The notes below the pieces were generated by a model. That model saw nothing but the letters and a program-made list of their open reading frames with translations. It had not been told where the DNA came from and did no database searches. Both the position numbers and the translations under genes were made by a program. Shown here in pieces: positions 16,321 to 25,063 of a stretch of 30,375 nucleotides of DNA. This DNA is from Litorivicinus sp965656605. GTDB lineage: Bacteria; Pseudomonadota; Gammaproteobacteria; Pseudomonadales; Litorivicinaceae. The DNA lies in contig CBFHLC010000023.1 of NCBI GenBank assembly GCA_965656605.1, positions 1 to 30,375 of the forward strand. The letters run 5' to 3'. Every line of letters begins with the position of its first letter. Position 1 is the first letter of the stretch.

Positions 16321-16995
16321 ATGAGCGAAGAACGCGTAATTCAAGCCACGACGGCTGATCAGGTTGCTGCCGCAGGCATCAGCAAGATCCTTCGTCAGAC
16401 ATACATGCTGTTGGGTATGACACTGGCCTTTAGCGCAGCCATGACTGCCGTGGCCGTTTCGGTCAACGCGCAACCCATGAACTGGATCGTCTCTTTGGTG
16501 GTTATGATCGGTCTGCTATTCGCGGTCCAAGCCAAACGCAACAGCGTCTGGGCACTGCCATTGGTATTCGCCTTCACTGGCTGGATGGGCTGGTCACTGG
16601 GACCGATGGTTAACTTCGTACTGGGTAGCGCAGGCGGCATGGGCATCTTGTTCAACGCCACCGCTGGTACTGCGGTGACTTTCTTCGCCTTGTCTGCTTA
16701 TGCCATCACCAGCGGTCGCGACTTCACCTTTATGCGTGGATTCCTGATGACCGGCTTGGTGGTCTGCTTGCTGGCCATCGTCGCGGGTTTCTTTTTCCAG
16801 ATCCCGGGTATGCAACTGGCGATTAGCGGCGCGCTGATTCTGCTGGCAGCGGGTTTCATCTTGTTCGACACCTCGAACATCGTGAATGGTGGTGAGACCA
16901 ACTACATCATGGCGACCGTCGCTTTGTACGTGAACATCTACATGCTGTTCTCGAATCTGCTGGCGATCATGGGTGTAATGGGTAGCGACGACTAA
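16321..16995 (+). CDS. Bax inhibitor-1/YccA family membrane protein
   Basis: The 224-residue inner-membrane protein has seven hydrophobic stretches. The first follows QTYMLLGMTLAFSAAMTAV and the last is NYIMATVALYVNIYMLFSNLLAIMG. The C-terminal LFDTSNIVNGG motif is diagnostic of the BI-1 (TMBIM) family. E. coli YccA modulates the FtsH protease, and other BI-1 proteins are pH-sensitive calcium leaks. Which role applies here cannot be told. The start is chosen from the AGGAGA upstream. It is monocistronic, ending at a strong hairpin terminator 20 bases after the stop. Confidence 0.92.
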   Translation: MSEERVIQATTADQVAAAGISKILRQTYMLLGMTLAFSAAMTAVAVSVNAQPMNWIVSLVVMIGLLFAVQAKRNSVWALPLVFAFTGWMGWSLGPMVNFVLGSAGGMGILFNATAGTAVTFFALSAYAITSGRDFTFMRGFLMTGLVVCLLAIVAGFFFQIPGMQLAISGALILLAAGFILFDTSNIVNGGETNYIMATVALYVNIYMLFSNLLAIMGVMGSDD

Positions 16996-17014
16996 ACCTC
17001 ACGCTGAGTGCGAA

Positions 17015-17039
17015 AGCCCGGCTAGCCCGGGCTTTTTTT
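17015..17039 (+). terminator. Rho-independent terminator of the BI-1 gene
   Basis: AGCCCGG (17015-17021) pairs with CCGGGCT (17027-17033) around a CTAGC loop, followed by a run of seven T. It lies just before the next gene (start 17051), so that gene probably needs its own promoter or read-through. Confidence 0.93.
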
Positions 17040-17050
17040 ATGGATTCGAT

Positions 17051-17662
17051 ATGACTTTATTTGTGGCCGCCAGTTTGTTTCTAGCAACCATCGTGTTTGC
17101 GCTGACCCCCGGGCCAGGCACCCTTGCCGTGATCAGTCGTGGATTGGCGCAGGGCCTGTGGCCTGCGTTTATTCTAGGCGTTGGATTGGTCATCGGGGAC
17201 ATGATCTACTTGTGGACGGCCATGTTGTCACTTGGCTTGATCGCCGAGCAGGCCCAGGGGCTGTTTGGCTATGTACGCTGGATCGGTGGTGGCTACTTGA
17301 TCTGGCTAGGCATCCAGGCCTGGCGCAGCCCACCGCCCGCGTTACAGGACACCGTACCCATGGGCCGGAGCGGATGGAAAAGCCTAGTGGCAGGATGCGC
17401 GATCAGCTGCACTAACCCTAAAGTGATCCTGTTCTATCTGGGCTTTCTGCCGTTGTTTTTAGAGCTCGGATCGCTGAGTATTGGGGATATGTTGTGGGTC
17501 AGCGTCATCATCATATCTTCGTTATTGCTGGTCATTTTTGGCATCAGCCTGATGGCCCATCGGCTGCGTCCTCTGCTAAGCCGAGCCGGTTTCGGTGTAT
17601 GGCTAAATCGCATCAGCGGTGGAGTGATGGGCAGTGTCGGTGTCGCGGTGGCGACCTCATGA
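17051..17662 (+). CDS. LysE/RhtB-family exporter
   Basis: The 203-residue membrane protein has the family's N-terminal FALTPGPGTLAVISRGLAQG (about 16-35), the WIGGGYLIWLGIQAWRS segment near 75-92, and NPKVILFYLGFLPLF near 121-135. It has about six hydrophobic segments. Family members export amino acids or homoserine lactones, and the substrate here is unknown. Its stop codon overlaps the tusD start (ATGA), so it is translationally coupled to the tus genes although it has no obvious part in tRNA thiolation. The ribosome-binding site is poor and the upstream terminator is only 12 bases away. Confidence 0.88.
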   Translation: MTLFVAASLFLATIVFALTPGPGTLAVISRGLAQGLWPAFILGVGLVIGDMIYLWTAMLSLGLIAEQAQGLFGYVRWIGGGYLIWLGIQAWRSPPPALQDTVPMGRSGWKSLVAGCAISCTNPKVILFYLGFLPLFLELGSLSIGDMLWVSVIIISSLLLVIFGISLMAHRLRPLLSRAGFGVWLNRISGGVMGSVGVAVATS

Positions 17663-18024
17663 AGCAGGCGTTGTTGATCATGGCACCGCCGGACAAAGGG
17701 CGTGCGTTGAAAATCGCAACCGCCTTGGCTCAACGCGGACGCCTCAGCCGGGTATTTTTCTATCAACGTGGCGTCGAGCAACTCAACACCAATGCTATCC
17801 CGATTCACTCCGAATCCCTGGCACAGGGCTGGAGTGATTTTGTTCAACGCTTCAACATTCAGGGTATTGCCTGCGTGACCAGCGCCTTGGCAGCCGGTGT
17901 GGTGGATGCGGCGCAGGCTGAAAAGTATCAGCGTCATGAAACCCTTGCCCGTGGCGTCGAGCTAGGAGGGCTGGGGCAACTGGCCGATATGCTGGAGAAC
18001 GAGCAAGTGGTCAGCCTGAAATGA
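17659..18024 (+). CDS. tusD: TusD, sulfurtransferase subunit of the TusBCD complex
   Basis: The 121-residue DsrE-fold subunit accepts sulfur from TusA and hands it to TusE on the way to 2-thiouridine at tRNA position 34. The Cys in GIACVTSALAAGVV (about 74) matches the conserved sulfur-carrying Cys of TusD/DsrE. An in-frame extension upstream exists, but the ATG overlapping the exporter's stop gives the right N-terminus (MKQALLIMAPP). Confidence 0.88.
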   Translation: MKQALLIMAPPDKGRALKIATALAQRGRLSRVFFYQRGVEQLNTNAIPIHSESLAQGWSDFVQRFNIQGIACVTSALAAGVVDAAQAEKYQRHETLARGVELGGLGQLADMLENEQVVSLK

Positions 18025-18332
18025 TTGCTTTGGTATTAAGCGCTCATCCAGCCGATCAGGCACGCACCCGCGCTGGTATTGACTTGGCCATGACCTTGGC
18101 AACCTTCGAGACCCCATTCGAGCTGTTTTTCACGGGGCCCGCTTGCCAGTGCTTGCAACGCAGCGACGTGCCGAAATCCCCCGCTCGCTTATTGTCCGCC
18201 CTGCCTATGTACGGGCTGGATCAATGGTTTCATGATCAAGAGGTATCGCAGCCGATCGACGGCAGCCACGCTCTCTCAACTCAGGCAATGCGCCAACGCA
18301 TCCGCCAAGCCAGTCAGGTAATTCGCGTATGA
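18021..18332 (+). CDS. tusC: TusC, subunit of the TusBCD complex
   Basis: The 103-residue DsrF-like protein (family about 119) lies between TusD and TusB, where TusC is expected, with 4-base overlaps on both sides. ARTRAGIDLAMTLATFETPFELFFTG is the recognisable DsrE/F-fold core. It has a structural role in the 2-thiouridine sulfur relay and is not known to carry sulfur itself. Confidence 0.85.
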   Translation: MIALVLSAHPADQARTRAGIDLAMTLATFETPFELFFTGPACQCLQRSDVPKSPARLLSALPMYGLDQWFHDQEVSQPIDGSHALSTQAMRQRIRQASQVIRV

Positions 18333-18556
18333 CCACTTTGCACCTTTTGATGACACCCAATGCAATTGAGCAAGCACGCGATAGCATTCAGGCCGATGAC
18401 GTTGTGGTGACCTTTGATCAGCCGCAACCGATTGATTTGGTGTGCGGTGCTCAGTTTTTGGCCTATCTAACCGATCCCTTGGATCATCCGTTGGCCCTCA
18501 GCGCCGAACAACTGGCCGAGAAAATCGACAAAGCCGAGCGAATCGAGACGTGGTAA
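18329..18556 (+). CDS. tusB: TusB, subunit of the TusBCD complex
   Basis: The 75-residue DsrH-like protein is shorter than the usual about 95. MTTLHLLMTP at the start and a C-terminal YLTDPLDHPLAL region fit the family. Identity rests largely on operon position after tusC. The start overlaps tusC by 4 bases, and its last codons overlap the GTG start of tusE. Confidence 0.8.
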   Translation: MTTLHLLMTPNAIEQARDSIQADDVVVTFDQPQPIDLVCGAQFLAYLTDPLDHPLALSAEQLAEKIDKAERIETW

Positions 18557-18858
18557 CACTGGATCCGGACGGGTATCTAGAACATCGTAGTGATTGGAAC
18601 GCACAGGTCGCGCACCACATGGCGGCTTTAGAGGGAATCGAGCTGACTGAGGCTCACTGGGAGCTTATCCCTCTGATCCAGGCATTCTACGAGCAGTTTG
18701 ACCACTCACCCGCCAATAGAGCGTTGGCTAAATGGATCAAGCAGCACCTGGGGGCGGACAAGGCCAAAACGATTTATTTAAGGGGCTTGTTCCCCGACAG
18801 CCCACCCAAACAGCTGGCCCGAATCGCGGGATTACCGCGGCCTGATCACTGCTTGTGA
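18550..18858 (+). CDS. tusE: TusE, DsrC-family sulfur carrier
   Basis: A GTG start 7 bases inside the tusB end yields 102 residues (E. coli TusE has 109). DPDGYLEHRSDWN at the start, LIPLIQAFYEQFDHSPANRALAKWI in the middle and the C-terminal AGLPRPDHCL are typical of the TusE/DsrC family. The penultimate Cys is the sulfur-accepting residue. The second Cys that marks dissimilatory DsrC is not seen, so this is the tRNA-thiolation type. The 3' end overlaps yigZ by 13 bases tail to tail. A longer upstream frame is out of register with the family. Confidence 0.92.
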   Translation: MVTLDPDGYLEHRSDWNAQVAHHMAALEGIELTEAHWELIPLIQAFYEQFDHSPANRALAKWIKQHLGADKAKTIYLRGLFPDSPPKQLARIAGLPRPDHCL

Positions 18859-19439
18859 ATCTGAAAGCCTAGGTGACTCTGGGCTAAGACCTGTCGAATG
18901 ACCTCGCTGCCCTGCCCCTGCGGCACCGTCCAGTGCTGCACCACCCGCTGACCAAACTCTGACTGCTGGCAAAGTGCAGATAGCCCCCGTCGGATGCCCT
19001 CTGCGAACCCGGCTTGGGTGTAATCGAAACTGACAATCACAGTATCCATCGGCGCCACATGGTGCATCGGACAGGCTTCAATGGCGCTGCGCAGCGAGTG
19101 CGAGTAAGCCCGCACCAATCCACCGGTACCCAGCTTGATACCGCCGAAATAACGACTGATCACCGCCAAGCAATCCGACACCTTCAGGCTCTGCATCATC
19201 GCCAGCATTGGCTTGCCCGCCACGCCTTTGGGTTCGCCATCATCACTGCTGTCCAGTGGCCCACTGGGACCTAGATGATAGGCCCAACAGTGATGACCCG
19301 CTTTGGGGTGTTCGGCCCTGATCTGACCCAGCGATCCCTTGGGCGAATCCTCACATGGGATCAGATCCACAATAAAACGGCTTTTCTTTACTTCGTATTC
19401 AGCCGTAAAGCGCGCAATCGGTGTGTTGTAACCCGCCAA
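18846..19439 (-). CDS. yigZ: YigZ/IMPACT family protein
   Basis: The 197-residue protein has the UPF0029/IMPACT N-terminal domain: YEVKKSRFIVDLIPC, HHCWAYHLG, DDGEPKGVAGKPML and SRYFGGIKLGTGGLVRAYS. A C-terminal DUF1949-like domain starts near 135. Its function is unsettled, and eukaryotic IMPACT acts in translation control. The start is a TTG placed 2 bases after the purU stop. No ATG is available before the conserved region. It is the last gene of a long minus-strand run. Confidence 0.9.
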   Translation of the reverse strand: MAGYNTPIARFTAEYEVKKSRFIVDLIPCEDSPKGSLGQIRAEHPKAGHHCWAYHLGPSGPLDSSDDGEPKGVAGKPMLAMMQSLKVSDCLAVISRYFGGIKLGTGGLVRAYSHSLRSAIEACPMHHVAPMDTVIVSFDYTQAGFAEGIRRGLSALCQQSEFGQRVVQHWTVPQGQGSEVIRQVLAQSHLGFQIHKQ

Positions 19440-19441
19440 GG

Positions 19442-20299
19442 CTAACTTAAAACGACGGTTTTCAAGCCGTTAACGAACAGACGATGCTCGGTGTGGTATT
19501 TGACCGCTTTGGCGAGGGCTTGCGTCTCCATCGTGCGTCCCGTGTCACGCAGATCGTCCGCACTGTGGGTGTGGTTAACCCGGGCCACCTCTTGTTCGAT
19601 GATCGGTCCCTCGTCTAAATCACTGGTAACGTAATGCGCGGTGGCACCGATCTGCTTTACGCCACGATCGTACGCCTGATAGTAGGGCCGCGCGCCCTTG
19701 AAACCGGGCAAGAACGAGTGGTGGATATTGATGCAACGACCGGCCAACTTTTCACACAGATCCTCAGTCAGAATCTGCATGTAACGCGCCAACACAACCA
19801 AATCAGATCCGGTCTCCTCGAGCACCTGCATGATTCGCTTCTCGCGAGCCGCTTTGGTGTCGACCGGGTTATCCAGCTGCGGTAACAATTCAAACTCGAC
19901 GCCGTAAAAATCCGCAATGGAGCGGCAAGTCTCGTGATTGGACAGCACCTTGGTGAACTCGACGTTCAGCTCGCCGCGTTGTTTACGCTGCAGTAAATCC
20001 AGCAAGCAATGGTCGTGCTGGGATACTAACAACAGGGTGCGCATCGGCTGACTTTTCTCAGACCAGCTGACGGTCATTTTGAAACCCTGCTGAACTGCCA
20101 CAAAGGCGTCTCGCAAACTCTCTAGCGACTCATCTTGGGGTGGCAAAAACTCCAAGCGCGCGAAAAACAGGCCGGTTTCAGTGTCGTCGAACTGACTCAT
20201 CTCATTAATAAAACAACCTCGACCACTCAGAAATCCACTGATCGCGGCAACAAGGCCGACTCGGCCGGGACACATAACAGTCAATACGAGGTGGGACAT
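19442..20299 (-). CDS. purU: Formyltetrahydrofolate deformylase
   Basis: The 285-residue protein joins an N-terminal ACT domain (about 1-85, starting LVLTVMCPGRVGLVAAISGFL) to a formyl-transferase domain (SDLVVLARYMQIL, INIHHSFLPGFKGARPY, TAHYVTSDLDEGPII). It hydrolyses 10-formyl-THF to formate and THF, which balances one-carbon units and glycine. Sarcosine oxidase makes methylene-THF, and in Pseudomonas a purU copy accompanies sox genes. Here it sits about 10 kb away in a different operon, so the metabolic link is reasonable but not shown by linkage. Confidence 0.95.
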   Translation of the reverse strand: MSHLVLTVMCPGRVGLVAAISGFLSGRGCFINEMSQFDDTETGLFFARLEFLPPQDESLESLRDAFVAVQQGFKMTVSWSEKSQPMRTLLLVSQHDHCLLDLLQRKQRGELNVEFTKVLSNHETCRSIADFYGVEFELLPQLDNPVDTKAAREKRIMQVLEETGSDLVVLARYMQILTEDLCEKLAGRCINIHHSFLPGFKGARPYYQAYDRGVKQIGATAHYVTSDLDEGPIIEQEVARVNHTHSADDLRDTGRTMETQALAKAVKYHTEHRLFVNGLKTVVLS

Positions 20300-20308
20300 G
20301 AGGGTTCC

Positions 20309-21457
20309 TTAATGAGATGAGTGAGCGAGGCGCCTCTGAAGTGCCTCGAGCAGGATCATACTGGCAACTAAGCCTGCGATGACATAGGGAATACTGGCCA
20401 CACCCAAAAATTCGGCCACTAAGCCCACCAAACCTGACAGCACACCCGCACCGATGACCGCCAATCCTACTTGCAGTGACACCGTACGGGCGGCGTGCAA
20501 TTCCCCAACCCGGACCCGAGTGGCTGACATTAGGCCCGGATAGATCGGACCAAAACCGACGCCCATCAACGCCACGGCCAGCAGGCCGAGGGTCGGATGC
20601 GGATTCCAAGCCCAGATCACCGCGGCTAACAGACTGATTCCCAGTGACAGCGCGAGCAAGCGCCAATGATTGAGACGGTGAATCAGGCCTCCCATCAGGA
20701 TACGGGCCAAGGTCAAGCCGCCCCAGTAGGCACTGACCCAAAAACCGGCAGTGACAATCGACACCCCACGCCCCTCGGTCATCAGAACGAACGCCCAAAC
20801 ACCGACCGCCAGCTCACATCCGGTGTAAACCATAAACATCAGGATTTGAATAAACACCGCAAGCTGACGAATCGACTGATGCCATGGCATGGTTACGTGC
20901 TCGGCGGCCTGGATGGATAAGGCCGGCCACACGCGGCGCGTCATCAAAAACAATCCGGATAACAGCACCATGCCACCACCCACCACGGCGTAGCCCAGAC
21001 GCCAGCCACCCTCACTGGCCAACGCCATCGCCACCAACACGGGCCCTGCCGTGACGCCAGCTCCAAAACTGGCGTGCAACCACTGCATCAAGCGCTCGCC
21101 GTGGTTATCCATCACGTACTGATTTAACGCGACATCAATCGCCCCGCCGCCAAAGCCCGCGGCCAGCCCAATCAACACCATCACAGGAAACCATGGGGTT
21201 AGCAGGTACGCCAGCAACCCCAAGGCCGTCACCAGCGCACTGAGCGACAGCAACATACCCAGGTTCATCACTCGCATAATACTGACGGCTGCCAGCGCAC
21301 TCAGCGTATATCCAGCGGTTCCAGCCAAGATCAGCGCCCCAGCCGCACTCAGCTGCGCTTGAAAATCTACCCGCATGCTGGGCCACGCCACTCCTAGCAA
21401 CATGTCCGGCATGCCCAACGAGATAAAGCCAACAAAGGCTAGAATGATTCGAATCAC
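20309..21457 (-). CDS. MFS transporter (FucP/YfkF-like)
   Basis: The 382-residue membrane protein has about 12 hydrophobic segments. FGGGAIDVALNQYVMDNHGERLMQWLHASFGAG at about 105-137 (quoted as motifs GGGAIDVALN, HGERLMQWLH) resembles the sugar or drug-like MFS subgroup that includes FucP-related and YfkF-like proteins. The substrate is unknown. The GTG start overlaps the stop of the preceding gene (GTGA), and purU follows after 9 bases. It occupies an operon mainly of housekeeping genes. Confidence 0.82.
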   Translation of the reverse strand: MIRIILAFVGFISLGMPDMLLGVAWPSMRVDFQAQLSAAGALILAGTAGYTLSALAAVSIMRVMNLGMLLSLSALVTALGLLAYLLTPWFPVMVLIGLAAGFGGGAIDVALNQYVMDNHGERLMQWLHASFGAGVTAGPVLVAMALASEGGWRLGYAVVGGGMVLLSGLFLMTRRVWPALSIQAAEHVTMPWHQSIRQLAVFIQILMFMVYTGCELAVGVWAFVLMTEGRGVSIVTAGFWVSAYWGGLTLARILMGGLIHRLNHWRLLALSLGISLLAAVIWAWNPHPTLGLLAVALMGVGFGPIYPGLMSATRVRVGELHAARTVSLQVGLAVIGAGVLSGLVGLVAEFLGVASIPYVIAGLVASMILLEALQRRLAHSSH

Positions 21458-22161
21458 AACAGACTCTGCGCCAGTAGGCGCACGGCCAGTGCGGTTAACA
21501 GCAGGTTAATCCACAGTTTGAAGTTGGCCTCAGGCACATGGCCCAGCAGGCGCGCACCCAGCAAATTGCCGATACTGGCACCCACGCACATCGCCACTAG
21601 CGCAATCCACCACTCGCTCAACGCAAAGCCCAACCCCAAAAACGCGATGGCCTTGAGTCCGTGTTGGAAAGTCATGACCATGCCATGAGTGCCGACGACT
21701 TCGCGCTTGTTCCAGTCGCTACGGGGCAGGACCGACATCACCAGCGGCCCCGTCGCCCCTAAAAACATCGTCAAGGCACTGGTTAAAGAGCCCGAGAACA
21801 GTGGAGGCCAGCTTTTCAGACGCAGCCAGTCTGGCCGCCAGGTGCTGACCAACACAAACACCGCCAAGGCAATTTGCCCGACTTGTGCCGGCACTTGGGT
21901 CGCCCAGGCCCCGACCAACAACACGCCGACTATCGATCCGATCACAAAAGGCTTCACGTAAGCCCACTGAACATGGGCCCGCTGTAGATACGAGCGCTGG
22001 GTATTCGAGAACAGCATGACCAGCGCATGCAAAGGAATCAGTACCGCAGGCGGAACAAACTGAGCCATCAAGACAATCAGCAGCACACCGCCGCCGACGC
22101 CAAACACTCCGGTCAATGTGGAGCTGGCCAGTGCCGCCAGCCCCAGCCAAATGGGATCCAT
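21454..22161 (-). CDS. TauE/SafE-family membrane permease
   Basis: The 235-residue protein has six to seven hydrophobic stretches and the family's opening FGVGGGVLLIVLMAQFVPPAVLIPLHALVMLFSN (motifs GVGGGVLL and PLHALVM). It also carries a GSIVGVLLVGAW segment. Members are linked to transport of sulfite, sulfoacetate or other organosulfur anions, but the family is broad. Its ATG overlaps the serS stop (TGATG). In Pseudomonas the gene after serS is usually cysG, so this position is occupied by a different gene here. Confidence 0.82.
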   Translation of the reverse strand: MDPIWLGLAALASSTLTGVFGVGGGVLLIVLMAQFVPPAVLIPLHALVMLFSNTQRSYLQRAHVQWAYVKPFVIGSIVGVLLVGAWATQVPAQVGQIALAVFVLVSTWRPDWLRLKSWPPLFSGSLTSALTMFLGATGPLVMSVLPRSDWNKREVVGTHGMVMTFQHGLKAIAFLGLGFALSEWWIALVAMCVGASIGNLLGARLLGHVPEANFKLWINLLLTALAVRLLAQSLL

Positions 22162-23426
22162 CAGCCTAGGTGGGTCAAACCACCCATGTACGGCTGCAAA
22201 ACGGCAGGAACTTCCACGCGTCCATCAGCCTGCTGGTAGTTCTCCAGCACCGCAATCAAACAGCGCCCTACCGCCAATCCCGAACCGTTCAGACTGTGCA
22301 GGTATTCCGGTTTGCCCTCTGCGTTTCGGCACCGAGCCTGCATACGGCGAGCTTGGAAATCCAAAGTGTTCGAGCACGAGCTGATCTCGCGATACTGCGC
22401 CTGCCCGGGCAACCAGACTTCGATGTCATAGGTTTTTGCAGCGCCAAAGCCCAAATCGCCGCCACACAGGTTGACCACTCGGAAGTGCAAACCCAGTTTG
22501 GTCAGAATGTTTTCTGCGTGGGACACCAAGGTCTCTAGCGCCTCCCAGCTTTGCTCTGGACGGGTCAGCCAGACCATCTCGACCTTGTCGAACTGGTGCT
22601 GTCGAAACAAACCGCGAGTATCACGGCCATAGCTGCCCGCTTCACTGCGGAAACACGGCGTATGCGCCACCCACTGCTGAGGCAAGTCATCAGTGATCGA
22701 GTCGCGTACCAAGTTGGTCAGGGGCACCTCGGCGGTTGGGATCAGATAGTGCTCGCTATCGGTCTTGAATAGATCGTCTTCGAATTTAGGTAATTGACCG
22801 GTGCCCAGCAACGCCTGGTCTTTCACCAAATAAGGCACGTAGGCCTCGGTATAGCCGTGCTCGCTGACGTGGGTATCAATCATGAACTGCGCCAAAGCGC
22901 GATGTAGCCGCGCGACCTGCCCTGACAGAATGGCGAAACGCGAGCCAGACACGGCGACTGCCTTTTCAAAATCCGCACCGCCCATGGCTTCGGCCAGATC
23001 GACGTGGTCTTTAGGCTCGAAATCAAACTCAGGGCGCTGGCCGACCACACGAACTTCTTGGTTGTCGCTCTCGTCCTGACCCGGGGGTACCGAAGCGTCA
23101 GGCAGATTGGGAATTTCCATCATCCAGGCGTTGAGCTCGTCTGCCTCGGCATCGAACTTGGCCTTGGCCGCATCCAGCTTGTCGCCGATCTCTGACATGC
23201 GCGCTTTCAGGGCGTCTGCCCCCTCTTTGTCGCCCGCTTTCATCAATGCACCGACCTGTTTCGATCCGGTCTTACGCTCGTTCTGCAAGGCTTCCATCTC
23301 GGCCTGCAGCGCTTTGCGACTGGTATCCAATGCAACGAATCGCGCGGTATCTAGTGTGTAGCCTTTGATGGCCAGTGCCGCGGCAGTGGCGTCTAAGTCA
23401 GCCCGCAGGCGTTTAGGGTCTAGCAT
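22161..23426 (-). CDS. serS: Seryl-tRNA synthetase
   Basis: The 421-residue class II synthetase charges tRNA-Ser and tRNA-Sec. Residues 1-110 form the antiparallel coiled-coil arm (MLDPKRLRADLDATAAALA, then the AEMEALQNERKTGSKQVG region). The catalytic domain carries motif 2 (FRSEAGSYGRDTRGLFRQHQF) and motif 3 (GSGLAVGRCLIAVLENYQ). Length and order are standard. A 12-base gap follows crcB. Confidence 0.97.
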   Translation of the reverse strand: MLDPKRLRADLDATAAALAIKGYTLDTARFVALDTSRKALQAEMEALQNERKTGSKQVGALMKAGDKEGADALKARMSEIGDKLDAAKAKFDAEADELNAWMMEIPNLPDASVPPGQDESDNQEVRVVGQRPEFDFEPKDHVDLAEAMGGADFEKAVAVSGSRFAILSGQVARLHRALAQFMIDTHVSEHGYTEAYVPYLVKDQALLGTGQLPKFEDDLFKTDSEHYLIPTAEVPLTNLVRDSITDDLPQQWVAHTPCFRSEAGSYGRDTRGLFRQHQFDKVEMVWLTRPEQSWEALETLVSHAENILTKLGLHFRVVNLCGGDLGFGAAKTYDIEVWLPGQAQYREISSCSNTLDFQARRMQARCRNAEGKPEYLHSLNGSGLAVGRCLIAVLENYQQADGRVEVPAVLQPYMGGLTHLG

Positions 23427-23438
23427 GAAAATTCCTTG

Positions 23439-23798
23439 TTAAATCGAACGGGCCAACGACAGGCCCAGCGCGCAGGCGCTCAATGATATCAGCAGTGTCG
23501 CAGCAATGTAGCCCACCGCTTGGGTGACTTTGCCCTCGTTGAGCATACTTAGGGCCTCGAGAGAGAACGTCGAGTAGGTCGTCAGCGCTCCTAAAAAGCC
23601 GGTCATCAACAAAGGTCGCAGAGTGCTTTCCAGCTCGACTCGCGTCGCCAACCAACCCGCCAACAGCCCGATCAGCAAGCATCCCACGCCATTGGCAATC
23701 AAGGTCGCCATTGGCGATTTGAATACGCCAGCCAGACCAAACCGAGCGCAGGCACCCAGAGCACCACCGAGGGCGACCGCCACGTAGGTTGCTAACAT
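23439..23798 (-). CDS. crcB: Fluoride exporter CrcB/Fluc
   Basis: The 119-residue membrane protein has four hydrophobic segments. GGALGACARFGLAG comes early, NGVGCLLIGLLAGWLA in the middle, and GFLGALTTYSTFSLE near 75-89 is the fluoride-pore motif. It functions as a dual-topology dimer. One copy is present, and no fluoride riboswitch is visible because its start lies 7 bases inside rarA. Confidence 0.93.
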   Translation of the reverse strand: MLATYVAVALGGALGACARFGLAGVFKSPMATLIANGVGCLLIGLLAGWLATRVELESTLRPLLMTGFLGALTTYSTFSLEALSMLNEGKVTQAVGYIAATLLISLSACALGLSLARSI

Positions 23799-25063
23799 GC
23801 GTCATTCCTTGCTTTAAGGCGGGCTAGGCGCTCACCAATTTTGATTTCCAAACCGCGATTGACCGGCCGATACAGCTGCTGCCGCTCAAGAGTATCTGGA
23901 AAGTAATTGACCCCGGCTGCATGTCCCTCGGGGTCACTGTGGGGGCTGGGTGCGCCTTCGCCATGACCCATCTCTTTGGCCAGTTGCGTCGGCGCATTGC
24001 GAATATGATGCGGGACTTCGTGCGTACCTTGAGCGGCCAGTGCTTTGGCCTCGCCCCAGGCTTTGTAGACCGCGTTGGATTTGGGCAGGCTAGCTAAAAA
24101 GGTGACCGCCTGAGCCAGCGCGATTTCCGCCTCGGGCATGCCCAGGCGCTCGACGGTTTGATAGACGTTCATGGCCAGCTGCAGGCCCCGAGGGTCGGCA
24201 TTGCCGATGTCCTCACTGGCCATGCGCACAAACCGCCGCGCCAGATACAGGGGGTCGCATCCCCCGTCCAGCATCCGGGCCGTCCAATACAACGCCGCAT
24301 CGGGATCTGACCCACGCACGGATTTATGCAGCGCGGATATTTGATCGTAAAACTGATCCCCGCCCTTGTCGAAACGGCGAACCGAGCTGCCCAACAGATG
24401 GGCCAAGTCGCTTAACTCGATCTGACCGGCCGTTAAATCCATCGCAGATTCCAACAGCCCTAGGCATCGCCGTGCATCACCGTCGGCTGCATCAATCAGG
24501 GCATCCTGAGCATTATCCGCCAACGAACGATCGCCCAATCCCCGCGCAATCAGCTGTTTCAGCTCATCGCGATCAAGGGACTTGAGCGGTAACACGCGAG
24601 CCCGACTCAACAGCGCCGCGTTCAGCTCGAAGGCCGGATTTTCTGTGGTCGCGCCGATCAGAGTGATGAGCCCCTCTTCCACCCAGGGCAAAAAGGCGTC
24701 CTGCTGGGATTTATTGAAGCGATGCACCTCGTCGACAAACAGCACCGTTCGACGGGACTGAGCCTGCAACAGCTTGGCCTGCTCGATCACCTGTCGTATA
24801 TCTTTGACGCCACTGGTGACGGCTGACAGGGTCAGCATCTCGGCATCCACGTGCTGACTGAGCAGGCGCGCCAGCGTGGTTTTACCTACCCCAGGTGGGC
24901 CCCAGAAAATAATCGAGGGCAGGTGTTGGCGCGCCAGCATCTGGGTCAGTGGCCCATCGGGCCCCAGCAGATGGGTCTGACCGATCACCTGCTCCAATCG
25001 CTGTGGCCGCAAACGAGCCGCGAGCGGCTGCGCCAGTGACGATTGGGCGAACAGCTCGCTCAC
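23792..25063 (-). CDS. rarA: Replication-associated recombination protein A (AAA+ ATPase)
   Basis: The 423-residue AAA+ protein of the clamp-loader clade acts at stalled replication forks. Walker A is GPPGVGKT (55-62). Walker B is LFVDEVHRFNKSQQDAF, the sensor region is LIGATTENPAFELN, and the C-terminal part has VRGSDPDAALYW and YFPDTLERQQLYRPVNRG. It starts at a GTG that overlaps the lolA stop by 4 bases. The synteny lolA-rarA-serS is conserved. Confidence 0.96.
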   Translation of the reverse strand: MSELFAQSSLAQPLAARLRPQRLEQVIGQTHLLGPDGPLTQMLARQHLPSIIFWGPPGVGKTTLARLLSQHVDAEMLTLSAVTSGVKDIRQVIEQAKLLQAQSRRTVLFVDEVHRFNKSQQDAFLPWVEEGLITLIGATTENPAFELNAALLSRARVLPLKSLDRDELKQLIARGLGDRSLADNAQDALIDAADGDARRCLGLLESAMDLTAGQIELSDLAHLLGSSVRRFDKGGDQFYDQISALHKSVRGSDPDAALYWTARMLDGGCDPLYLARRFVRMASEDIGNADPRGLQLAMNVYQTVERLGMPEAEIALAQAVTFLASLPKSNAVYKAWGEAKALAAQGTHEVPHHIRNAPTQLAKEMGHGEGAPSPHSDPEGHAAGVNYFPDTLERQQLYRPVNRGLEIKIGERLARLKARNDAC

